A stretch of 64,000 bases of DNA, from the NCBI GenBank assembly GCA_964447405.1, contig CAYUSP010000003.1, positions 124,001-188,000 of the forward strand, in the 5' to 3' direction. The stretch is from JALNZF01 sp964447405. GTDB lineage: Bacteria > Nitrospirota > UBA9217. The notes under the pieces are model-generated. The model worked only from the letters and a program-made list of their open reading frames with translations. It had not been told where the DNA came from and searched no databases. The translations under genes and the position numbers were made by a program. Shown piece after piece: positions 18,509-26,959 of the stretch (the first letter of the stretch is position 1; every line of letters starts with the position of its first letter).

Positions 18509-19069
18509 ATGAGACCGATATTCTTGAAGGGCAAAAATATTTACCTCGGGGCACTCTCTCCCAAGGAGAGACTCGAAGGGTATGCTGACTGGATCAACGA
18601 TCAGGAAACCACCCTGTTCATGGGAAGCGGAAGGTTTCCCGCAGCTGCCGGGGACTTGAAGGCTTATCTCAACGCGTATAGCAGCAGCAAGGACGGAATG
18701 ATCCTCGGTGTTTTCGCAAATAAAACCTCAAAACATATCGGCAATATAACCCTCCACCTGATCGACTGGAGGAACAGGAATGCGGAGATCGGCATCATCA
18801 TTGGCGACAAGCGCTCGAGGGGCAAAGGCTATGCGACTGAAGCTATCAGCCTTGTCGTTGATCATGCTTTCAACAAGCTGAACCTCCATAAACTCTACAC
18901 CGGAATGATCAGTGGAAATGAGGCATCCAAACGGGCCTTCGATAAGGCAGGATTCAAGATCGAAGGTACTCTACGCGAGCACTTCTACCTGAACGGTAAA
19001 TATCTGGATTGCTACCGGCTGGGACTGCTCGGAAAAGATATAAAGAAGCCAAAGGACAAGACTTCTTGA
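18509..19069 (+). CDS. GNAT acetyltransferase, RimJ/RimL-like
   Basis: A 186-aa GNAT protein. The acetyl-CoA pyrophosphate loop is visible in DKRSRGKGYATEAISL and the closing segment in GNEASKRAFDKAGFKIEG. It begins 3 nt after pseI with GGAT 6 nt upstream. It may add an acyl group to pseudaminic acid or a related amino sugar. It differs clearly from the PseH-like gene, so it is a second N- or O-acyltransferase and not a duplicate. Confidence 0.82.
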   Translation: MRPIFLKGKNIYLGALSPKERLEGYADWINDQETTLFMGSGRFPAAAGDLKAYLNAYSSSKDGMILGVFANKTSKHIGNITLHLIDWRNRNAEIGIIIGDKRSRGKGYATEAISLVVDHAFNKLNLHKLYTGMISGNEASKRAFDKAGFKIEGTLREHFYLNGKYLDCYRLGLLGKDIKKPKDKTS

Positions 19070-19076
19070 CAGGAGA

Positions 19077-19865
19077 ATGCACTATTCCATGATCCGTTCA
19101 CTCTACCAACGTATCTACAGCCGATTATTCGGAAGCAGGATTTTCAAATATCGCTATCTGAAACTGGCTACTATGCTCGCAACCCGGGGTATCACCCCCC
19201 CCTTCTCGCCGCGGGCGGGCTCCACGCTCGGCCAGTGGGAACAGCAGGGCACCCGGGAAGGCCTTCCCAAGCCTGCCACGTATGTCCATGAGGACCGCTC
19301 GATCACGGAACTGTTCCAAGAGGTCCTCCCCCATCTCGTCAAGGAAAGCCCCATCCTGGAGATCGGTTGCAATGTCGGCCGGGCACTCAACCATTTGTAC
19401 CTCCAGGGCTTCCGCAACCTGACCGGAATCGAGATCGGCAGCAGGGCTGTTGAGCTGATGAAGACCACTTTTCCGGAGATGCACAGGAGCAGCAGAATCA
19501 TAGTCGGCGATGCGGCAACGGTGATCAAGGACCTTCCGACCGCAGGTTATGACCTCGTCTTCTGCCATTCGGTCCTGGTAAATATCCACCCGAAATACGA
19601 TTCCCTGTTCGACGACATGGCAAGAGTGTGCAGAAAGTATATCCTCGTTCTGGAGAATGAAGGCAGCTATACCGCCTATCCCCGGGACTTTCAACGGATC
19701 TTCGAGCGCCGGGGTTACAAGATGATCGTGAGCAAGGTTTTTTCTACGGCCTGCTCATCGCTTCCGGCTCCTTTCACGGATGAGCATCTTTTTGCGAACA
19801 ATACTATCCGTCTGTTCGTTCAGGACCTATCCCGGCCGTGTGCAGATCGGACGCTGTGCCGATGA
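19077..19865 (+). CDS. Class I SAM-dependent methyltransferase
   Basis: A Rossmann methyltransferase core at about residues 95-200: ILEIGCNVGRALNHL (motif I), IEIGSRAVEL (motif II) and DLVFCHSVLVNI (motif IV). An N-terminal helical segment of ~90 residues precedes it. The 262-aa protein probably O- or N-methylates a sugar. The first ATG sits 1 nt from a GGAG sequence, so the ATG 12 nt further in may be the real start. Its stop overlaps the next start as ATGA. Confidence 0.8.
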   Translation: MHYSMIRSLYQRIYSRLFGSRIFKYRYLKLATMLATRGITPPFSPRAGSTLGQWEQQGTREGLPKPATYVHEDRSITELFQEVLPHLVKESPILEIGCNVGRALNHLYLQGFRNLTGIEIGSRAVELMKTTFPEMHRSSRIIVGDAATVIKDLPTAGYDLVFCHSVLVNIHPKYDSLFDDMARVCRKYILVLENEGSYTAYPRDFQRIFERRGYKMIVSKVFSTACSSLPAPFTDEHLFANNTIRLFVQDLSRPCADRTLCR

Positions 19866-21907
19866 CGGTCCGTTTTTACAGCCACCTGGATCTGGTTCAC
19901 TGCCTGCTCCTGCTCTTCCGTACGCGGAGCGGCGGCAAAACGTATTACTTTGACGCATCGCGCCCCGCCAAAACGATGCTCGCCGTGATCGGTGGAATGC
20001 TGAACGTGAGCCCATTCACATTCAGGCTGGCGGAGATCCGGGACGCTTCCGGCCAGCATGCCTTTCCAAAGCTCTACGGAGCCGACCTGATAAACATCTG
20101 CAACACGCTGGAGCAAGAGGTCTATCATGAAGACCCGTTCCTCCGCAAACTGGCCGGACTCTTCCCTTCTGATGGAGCCAGCGGCATAAGCCTGTTCCTC
20201 AGGAAAATCACCGCGAACAAGTTGCGTGATGCCGTGGTATTTCTGCATGTCATTGCCTGGCATGGTTCGCGATCGAAGGAATCAGAAGACGCCGATTACG
20301 AGCTCTCTGTCGAACGATCGCTCTTCTCCGGGATACTGATAAGATTCGCTCGCTCCGAGTTCGATCTGTCGGTGACCACCCGTTTTTCGATCTCCGCAGC
20401 TTTCCGTTCGCTTATCAGGCTCATCGGAGCCATTGCCCTAAGCGTTGGAGCCATTCTCAGGTCCTGTATCCTGGCCTTGCGGTCCATCAGCCGTGCATCA
20501 GAACAAAAAACCGGCAGACCGCCGATCATAGCAAGCCCTTATCAGATGAAGGGACTTACTTTTGACGCATCTCAGCGCTGCGACTTCCCCTGGCTGCTGA
20601 CTCCCGGCATGCCCCGCGATCGGGTCATGATCATCTTCGAACGCCCGGAACACCCGTTGAATGAAGAGACAGCAGCGATACTGAAGCAGCACGGTGTCGG
20701 CTTCGTGGCTCTGACCCCTGGTGCCGCTGCAGGCCCGGTCCCGGTGTTTCGCCCCGGCAGCCGGTTTGCTCTGCACCTTGCCGGGCTCCTTATCCGTCTT
20801 TTACTGGCAGCGATCAGGGCCTTATTCACCGCAGACCACAGGACGCTGCAGTTCCTGCCCGAAGCGGTCTGGTTCACCAAAACATATGCCGAAGCCTTCG
20901 AACTCTATCGCACGCACGGTATCAGGATCATCGTCGATCACGTGGACTCCGATCCCTACCGCGTCGCCCGCCACCTTGCCCTCTCGGCGCAGGGAGGAAT
21001 CAGCGCAAGCTATCAGGTTTCAAACTGGCCAATCCCGAACATCGTCCTGGGTTCGCACGCAGACGTCATGTTTCTCTTCGGCCCTTATTATAAGGACAAG
21101 CTGCTCCGGAGCGGTTCAAAGAACCGTTCTATCGTCATCTCGGGCTACTTCTCCGACTCTGCGTTTCAACCGGCAAAATCCCTTGCCGCCAAAATGCGGA
21201 AACAACTGGCCGACCACGGGGCTACGTTCGTTGTCTGTTACTTTGATGAAAATTCATCGGACGATCGAATGAGCCTTATACCGAACAGTCGCAGCGCTCT
21301 GGTCTACCGAAAGCTGCTTGAGTGGGTAATGTCCGACAAGACCGCTGGCCTGATCTGCAGTCCCAAGCGTCCGAAAACACTCTTCACCCGGTTGCCGGAA
21401 ATCGCACAGCTGGTGGATGCTGCACAAGCCACTGGTCGCTGTCTCTTTTTGGATGGCGATTACTGCGCCGCCAACTACCCCACGGAGGCTGCCCAGGCTT
21501 CGGATGTGGTCGTTTCCCTGCTGATCGGAGGAACAACCTCCCTCGAAAGCCTGCTATCCGGAACCAGAATACTCTATCTCGACCTGGAAGGGCTGTATTC
21601 CTATCCCGAGTACCAATGGGGAAGGAACTCCATCGTCTTTGACGATGTGGACCGGCTGCTGTCAGTGATCAGCACCATGCAAAACCACGAGGAATCATTT
21701 AATCATGATCGCAACGAGCATTTGACGGCGACACTGCAGCTGAAGGACCCTTTCCGCGACGGGAAATCCTCCGAACGGATGAGTGAATACCTGCGTCTGC
21801 TCCTTGAGGCATGTGAACGAGGCGACGGAAAGTTGGACGCTATCAACCATGCCGACCGGAAATACGCTGAACACTTTGGAGCGGAGAACGTGCTCGGAAC
21901 ATGCTGA
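19862..21907 (+). CDS. Large GT-B-like surface-glycan protein A, unknown function
   Basis: A 681-residue protein I cannot place in a named family. The C-terminal half looks like a GT-B glycosyltransferase of the surface-carbohydrate/CDP-glycerol-transferase type. It has a nucleotide-site-like segment ASDVVVSLLIGGTTSLESLLSGTRILYLDLEG near residues 560-590 and an earlier strand HADVMFLFGPYYKDKLL. Two hydrophobic stretches (around residues 180-210 and 305-330) could anchor it to the membrane. It is coupled to the methyltransferase (ATGA) and to the flippase gene (7-nt overlap). Two other large proteins of the same general design lie at 24282 and 34758. A role as nonulosonate or sugar transferase is inference. 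Confidence 0.55.
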   Translation: MTVRFYSHLDLVHCLLLLFRTRSGGKTYYFDASRPAKTMLAVIGGMLNVSPFTFRLAEIRDASGQHAFPKLYGADLINICNTLEQEVYHEDPFLRKLAGLFPSDGASGISLFLRKITANKLRDAVVFLHVIAWHGSRSKESEDADYELSVERSLFSGILIRFARSEFDLSVTTRFSISAAFRSLIRLIGAIALSVGAILRSCILALRSISRASEQKTGRPPIIASPYQMKGLTFDASQRCDFPWLLTPGMPRDRVMIIFERPEHPLNEETAAILKQHGVGFVALTPGAAAGPVPVFRPGSRFALHLAGLLIRLLLAAIRALFTADHRTLQFLPEAVWFTKTYAEAFELYRTHGIRIIVDHVDSDPYRVARHLALSAQGGISASYQVSNWPIPNIVLGSHADVMFLFGPYYKDKLLRSGSKNRSIVISGYFSDSAFQPAKSLAAKMRKQLADHGATFVVCYFDENSSDDRMSLIPNSRSALVYRKLLEWVMSDKTAGLICSPKRPKTLFTRLPEIAQLVDAAQATGRCLFLDGDYCAANYPTEAAQASDVVVSLLIGGTTSLESLLSGTRILYLDLEGLYSYPEYQWGRNSIVFDDVDRLLSVISTMQNHEESFNHDRNEHLTATLQLKDPFRDGKSSERMSEYLRLLLEACERGDGKLDAINHADRKYAEHFGAENVLGTC

Positions 21908-23373
21908 CAGAGAAGAATATCAGGAATATCTTCATCTACGCTGCGCCAATGGTGTCGAGCTTTGGGCTGAACCTGCTTACCCTGCCGATCCTGACGAGGC
22001 TTCTGTCTCCCGGCGAGTTCGGCATCATGACGCTGGCATGGGCGTTCCCCACGCTGGCTGTCGGTATCATCACCTGCGGGATCACCTCGTCCGTACAACG
22101 GTATTACTTTGAGTACAAGGCTGACCAGGCCAAACTGGATGCGCTGATGTTCTCGTCTCAGGTATTCCTGTACGTTATAATGGTGGTGTCCGCATGCGTC
22201 GTGTTCCTGCTGCGGGGACCCATCTCACGGCTTACCATGCTGAGCGACCAGTATGACCATGCTGTGTTTGTGGCTTTCCTGTCCACCTATCTCGGCCAGG
22301 TTATCAGCTTCTACCTGACGCTGTACCAGAACCGGGAGCAGGCCGGCGTGTATGCTTCTGCCACCATCCTGCAGGCCCTGCTGAATACGCTGACCGGTCT
22401 GGTCCTGGTCTGGAAATTCGACCTGTCCTACCTGGGGATGATTTACGGGTCACTGATCGGTAATTTTCTGGTGAGCTCGGCGCTCCTGGTGCATTTCAAC
22501 CGGAATGCAGGAATGCGCTTTAATTTCCCCGTGCTGCGCGATGCCCTCACCTATGGGCTGCAGGTCGTCCCCAAATCCCTCACCGGATTTATCAACCGGT
22601 TTTTTGATAAATACATGCTCAACAATATCCTCTCGCTGTCCGCAGTGGGTATTTACAACCTCGGCCAGACAGTCGGAAACGCCATGTTTTCCCTGATGAG
22701 CACGGTCTGGTCGTCGTTCCAGCCGGTCTACTACCGGGAAGTGTTCGAACAAGGCGCGGAAGGCTCAGTGAATGCTGGCAGGATTTTCACTATCTTCGCC
22801 TACCTCGCGCTCTTCCCGCTGCTCATGCTCATGCTCTTTGCCCAGGAGATCGTTCCCCTGCTCGCTCCACCCGAGTACTCCGCGGCGATCGACGTAATGA
22901 TCATCCTCCTGGGCGGCATGGCATCCCAGGTGTTCGGCATGTACGTGGGAGTACAGTATGCTGTCAGTAAAAAGGCCTATTGGATATTCCCGGTCACGGT
23001 TGCCGGCACTCTGGTGAATATCGTTGCCAATATCCTGCTGATCCCTCGCTACGGGCTTAAAGGTGCGGCTATCGCCACCGTATGCATGCTGGTGACAGTC
23101 AACTTTTCCCTGACCATCATCGGACAGAAACTGCACCACTTGAAATACGAATGGAAAGCGATCATATCGCTGTTCGTTCTCGTTGCCCTGTCCGCGGTAG
23201 CGGCACTCTCGCTCAGAACGTACCCTATCAGCGTCGTCATCGTCTATGGCATCAAGCTTTCCCTGGTCGCCCTGTTCATCCTGCTGGGAGTCAAGACGAA
23301 GATCATTACCCGGCAGTCGTTCACCATGATCTCTTCAGTACTGCTGACATTCCGAAAGGGGGATGCATCGTAA
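21901..23373 (+). CDS. Wzx-type polysaccharide flippase (MATE/MOP superfamily)
   Basis: A 490-aa protein with 12-14 hydrophobic segments. It begins with the typical NIFIYAAPMVSSFGLNLLTLPILTRLLSPGEFGIMTLAW, the PST/Wzx N-terminal signature, and has the central loop YGLQVVPKSLTGFINRFFDKYMLNNI. It would flip undecaprenyl-linked oligosaccharide to the periplasm, which means that at least some of this island makes an exported lipid-linked glycan. Both ends overlap their neighbours (7 nt; TAATG). Confidence 0.9.
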   Translation: MLTEKNIRNIFIYAAPMVSSFGLNLLTLPILTRLLSPGEFGIMTLAWAFPTLAVGIITCGITSSVQRYYFEYKADQAKLDALMFSSQVFLYVIMVVSACVVFLLRGPISRLTMLSDQYDHAVFVAFLSTYLGQVISFYLTLYQNREQAGVYASATILQALLNTLTGLVLVWKFDLSYLGMIYGSLIGNFLVSSALLVHFNRNAGMRFNFPVLRDALTYGLQVVPKSLTGFINRFFDKYMLNNILSLSAVGIYNLGQTVGNAMFSLMSTVWSSFQPVYYREVFEQGAEGSVNAGRIFTIFAYLALFPLLMLMLFAQEIVPLLAPPEYSAAIDVMIILLGGMASQVFGMYVGVQYAVSKKAYWIFPVTVAGTLVNIVANILLIPRYGLKGAAIATVCMLVTVNFSLTIIGQKLHHLKYEWKAIISLFVLVALSAVAALSLRTYPISVVIVYGIKLSLVALFILLGVKTKIITRQSFTMISSVLLTFRKGDAS

Positions 23374-24272
23374 TGATTGCCGCTACCGGTCTCTGCAATC
23401 TCTGCACAACCCGCGAGTTCGAGCTCGTCAAGAGCGAGCTCCGCGACGATAAGACGCGCTACAAAGTGTACCGATGCCTCTCGTGCGGCCATGTCCAGCT
23501 GTTGCCTAAACCGGGTGAAGATGAGGACAGAGAGTTCTATAACAAGAACCTGCAGGACCGGAGCAGGGCCAAGGAAATAGATTATGAAAAAATGCGTTTG
23601 AACAATCTGTACGATTCGAACCGTCATGTGAAGCTCGTCAGGGAAGTGGCCAAGGATGTCAATTGCCGGATTCTGGATATCGGCTGCGGTTACGGCTTTT
23701 TCCTGAATGAACTGCATAAAGAAGGGTACCGGAACATCACGGGGACAGAGCTCAGCACCGAAAGGCGGGAACTGGCTTTGGCCCACAGCCCGGCAGCCAT
23801 TATCCCCTTTGATGTCAACAAGCCGGACCGGGATCCCGGCACATTCGACCTCGTGACACTGTTCCATGTTCTGGAGCATATGGCGGATCCCATCGGGTTC
23901 CTGCGGAACATCCGCACCCTCCTTGCCCCGGGCGGTATCTTCGTCTGTGAAGTGCCGAACGTTAACGAACTGCTGCTGGATGCCTGCAAGGAATACAATG
24001 ATTTTTACTGGATACGGGCCCATCTTAATTACTTCAACGCCGCGACGTTGCTCGACTGCATGCAAAAAGCCGGTTTCGATAAGGTGCAAATTCGGTTTGA
24101 ACAGCGGTATGGTCTTGTTAATCTTTGCAACTGGCTGACGACCGGCAAGCCCCAGATCGAAAGACCGGTGTTCGATATCGACGATCATTACAAGCCGGTG
24201 GAGTCCCAGTACCGATTGCATCTTGAAACAATCGGGAGAAGCGATGCGGTCATGGCGATCGCCCGTGTTTGA
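23373..24272 (+). CDS. Methyltransferase with N-terminal zinc-ribbon-like motif
   Basis: The N-terminus has two Cys pairs (CNLC at residues 8-11 and CLSC ~30 residues later), a zinc-ribbon arrangement common in sugar methyltransferases. The SAM-binding core follows: ILDIGCGYGFFLNEL, TELSTERRELAL, LVTLFHVLEHMADP. The 299-aa length assumes the ATG at 23373, which has GGGGGAT upstream and overlaps the flippase stop; the frame is open further upstream but that part is flippase coding sequence. Likely acts on a sugar or glycan end. Confidence 0.83.
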   Translation: MIAATGLCNLCTTREFELVKSELRDDKTRYKVYRCLSCGHVQLLPKPGEDEDREFYNKNLQDRSRAKEIDYEKMRLNNLYDSNRHVKLVREVAKDVNCRILDIGCGYGFFLNELHKEGYRNITGTELSTERRELALAHSPAAIIPFDVNKPDRDPGTFDLVTLFHVLEHMADPIGFLRNIRTLLAPGGIFVCEVPNVNELLLDACKEYNDFYWIRAHLNYFNAATLLDCMQKAGFDKVQIRFEQRYGLVNLCNWLTTGKPQIERPVFDIDDHYKPVESQYRLHLETIGRSDAVMAIARV

Positions 24273-24281
24273 GGGGAAACA

Positions 24282-26204
24282 ATGAAATTTTTTCTTTTAG
24301 AATTCATCGATGAATTTGAAGCATTCCAGGCGTACCTCAAAAAAAGCCGGCAAACCCAATCAGGATTCACGCTTATTGCGCTTGAACCCAGAGTCCAAGC
24401 TTTTCTGATAAAAAAGAATGTCGAACACAAGACAACGCTCCCCTATTTCACGAATGACTCGCACAAACGCATCCTTTTGGACTCGGAGCGGATCATGCAG
24501 TTCATCCGCAGTAATTTCACATTCTCTGATAAAATCGGTTTACGCAACTGTTATGTAACAGAGCTGACGCACCATATTCGATTCTATGTGAACCATATGC
24601 TCAAGATGCTCGAGATTCTCGAGCAGGTATACAATGAAGACAGGAACTGCGAGCTGTTCGCGTTCGTGGATCATTCCCGAACATCCGGTGCAATGATCAA
24701 TGATGCTGAACGGTATGTTGGCTGCCTTGCTGAACAGTTTGCCAAAGCACGAGGGCTCCGGTTCACCAATATCAACGCAACATCCCCATCCTCGCGTACC
24801 AGCTTACCGAAACAACAAAGATTCGCGTTCTTCTCCTGGATAGTAACATCACTGATGCTCAGACTGTTCAAGCGGAAAAAGATCATCATGGTGCCGATCG
24901 GCGGCGATGCCTTTAAAGCATTGCTCGCTACGCTCTATAAGCAGGACAAGAAGATCGCATATTTAGCAGTCGGATCGTCCGCCGGTCCCTTCAAACTGCT
25001 GGCGTTCAACATTGCCACGTTTTTTCGTTCCTTCATTGATCCCGAGTATTATCCTTACTATATGGTCGATACGGAGTGCTTTTACAGAAAGGACGATCAG
25101 GAACTCGGAAGATTGAGCTCAAGCATCAATTCCCTTATGGGTCCCGCAAATCAAGACTTGTTTTCTTACAAGGGGACCGGTTACATGGATCTCGTCCGGG
25201 TTAAAGTTGAAAGCGGCCTGCAATCACACCTTGCTACCATGGTAGCGTATTCCTACAATCTTCATCATATTCTCACCGCGCTCCCCTATCGGATCATCAT
25301 GTCCTTTCAGTCTCTCGGGAACATGGCAGTAGCCGGTGAACTATCACGGAAATTGGGGATTTGCTCTCTATTCCTCTCTCATGGAACACATCCCATACCG
25401 GTTGATTCATTCCATGAGATCGAACTGCTCAATCTCTGCCGGGGATTCATGTTGAGCGAGTACACGCATGTTGCGTTGAGCACTCCTGTGCAGGAGGAGC
25501 ATTTGCATTACTTCAAGCAAAAATACGCCTGGGTGGACAATATCGAGATCAGGACGGGACCTCTTATTTTTTCCGACATCAGCAGGACCGACCGATCATC
25601 AGCCAAAATAAAGCTTGGGCTATTGAAGGACGATCTCGTATTGACTCATGCCACTACCACGAAAGCCAGGCACGGAGAGCGGTTTTACTTTCTGGAAACA
25701 TTTGACGAGCTCTTTGCAAGCCTTACCGATATAATCAAGGGACTTAACGGCAACATGAAGTTGATCATCCGCATTCATCCTGGATTTTATCTGACCGACG
25801 ACGAGATCCGGACGCTCCTTCCGGAATCGCCTCGCTTTATAATCAATCGCCAGGGTTCCTTCGCGGAGGTGCTTGCTGCCACTGACATGCTCATCAGCTA
25901 TTCTTCCACTGCGATCGATGAAGCGTTGATCAACCGGGTACCGGTGCTGCTTTTTGATCCTTGGAACAGATATAATCACTTCGGTACGGAAGCATACAAG
26001 GATAAGATGTCCCACGACGTCTTCCCGGTATGCTATGTAAACGATAGGACTAGGTTGAACGGAGCCATCCATGATATAATGGGCAAGTTTTGCGCAGCAA
26101 AAAAAGAAGACAGGGACTTCGACAGGTTTACCTACAGAGAAGATTACCGTAATGTATTTTTCAACACCGTGGAAGCGTCCCTAGACAAAAGGAATCCGCA
26201 ATGA
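24282..26204 (+). CDS. Large GT-B-like surface-glycan protein B
   Basis: A 640-aa protein. The C-terminal ~270 residues have the signature of the CDP-glycerol/KpsC-like GT-B group: LSHGTHPIPVDS, KLIIRIHPGFY with a conserved His, and ADMLISYSSTAIDEALINRVPVLLFDPWN. The N-terminal ~200 residues are helical and unassigned, with a KRKKIIMVPIGG strand after them. GAGGGG precedes the ATG and the stop overlaps the CMP-sugar synthetase start (ATGA), so this protein may use that enzyme's CMP-sugar. Codon use looks more AT-rich than in the Pse genes. Confidence 0.6.
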   Translation: MKFFLLEFIDEFEAFQAYLKKSRQTQSGFTLIALEPRVQAFLIKKNVEHKTTLPYFTNDSHKRILLDSERIMQFIRSNFTFSDKIGLRNCYVTELTHHIRFYVNHMLKMLEILEQVYNEDRNCELFAFVDHSRTSGAMINDAERYVGCLAEQFAKARGLRFTNINATSPSSRTSLPKQQRFAFFSWIVTSLMLRLFKRKKIIMVPIGGDAFKALLATLYKQDKKIAYLAVGSSAGPFKLLAFNIATFFRSFIDPEYYPYYMVDTECFYRKDDQELGRLSSSINSLMGPANQDLFSYKGTGYMDLVRVKVESGLQSHLATMVAYSYNLHHILTALPYRIIMSFQSLGNMAVAGELSRKLGICSLFLSHGTHPIPVDSFHEIELLNLCRGFMLSEYTHVALSTPVQEEHLHYFKQKYAWVDNIEIRTGPLIFSDISRTDRSSAKIKLGLLKDDLVLTHATTTKARHGERFYFLETFDELFASLTDIIKGLNGNMKLIIRIHPGFYLTDDEIRTLLPESPRFIINRQGSFAEVLAATDMLISYSSTAIDEALINRVPVLLFDPWNRYNHFGTEAYKDKMSHDVFPVCYVNDRTRLNGAIHDIMGKFCAAKKEDRDFDRFTYREDYRNVFFNTVEASLDKRNPQ

Positions 26205-26863
26205 GGATCGTCGGTTTCGTTCCATCAAAATTGAACAGTCAACGGGTCCCCCGCAAGAACGTCCGACAGCTGGCAGGGACACCCCTGGTAAACTATACGC
26301 TGCGGACCCTGAATCGGGTCTTATCCATTGACGAGACCGTGATCTATGCATCGGAACCATCGATCACCGGGTATATTGAGCAGGGGCTGCGGTATACTTT
26401 TCGGCAGCGGCCAGCCTACCTTGATACGGATGAAGCCAAAGTTCAGGACTTCATAGGAGAATTCCTCAAGAATGAAAAAGCTGATATCATCGTGCTGCTC
26501 CATATCACATCCCCTTTCATCAGGCCCGAAACAGTATCGGAATGCATCGACCACGTGGTCTCCGGCAGGCACGACTCGGCTTTCGCAGCACTGGAAGCAA
26601 AACGGTTCGCGTGGTTTCGGGGCAGACCGCTTAACTACTCGCTTGAGTCTGCCACGCCAAGAACTCAGGATCTCGAGCCCGTCCTCCTGGAGCAATCCGG
26701 TTTTTACGTGTTCAGGAGAGAGGTTTTCGAAAAGAGCGGACGAAGGATCTCCACCAATGCCTTCATCAAAACCGTGGACCATTTCGAAGGACATGATATA
26801 GACACCGAGGATGATTTCCAGATGGCTGAACTGATCCTTGAAAAGCGGCTTGCTCAAGGATAG
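26201..26863 (+). CDS. CMP-sugar (acylneuraminate-type) cytidylyltransferase, copy 1
   Basis: NeuA/KdsB-like enzymes join CTP to a ulosonic acid. This 220-aa protein has the nucleotide-binding N-terminus GFVPSKLNSQRVPRKNV, the central LLHITSPFIRPET and the metal-binding C-terminal HFEGHDIDTEDDFQMAE. It shares about 65% identity over its first 60 residues with the second copy at 29929. It is not the SpsF-type enzyme of the Pse set, so it probably activates another sugar. The ATGA overlap ties it to the GT-B-like gene upstream. Confidence 0.88.
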   Translation: MRIVGFVPSKLNSQRVPRKNVRQLAGTPLVNYTLRTLNRVLSIDETVIYASEPSITGYIEQGLRYTFRQRPAYLDTDEAKVQDFIGEFLKNEKADIIVLLHITSPFIRPETVSECIDHVVSGRHDSAFAALEAKRFAWFRGRPLNYSLESATPRTQDLEPVLLEQSGFYVFRREVFEKSGRRISTNAFIKTVDHFEGHDIDTEDDFQMAELILEKRLAQG

Positions 26864-26959
26864 TGATTTCTAGCCATACACCAGTTCGCACAACATGCGT
26901 TACTTGAGTGCCCGGCCGTTTTATTGAATTGGCCTGGCTGAATCGATCATTGAGGTCCC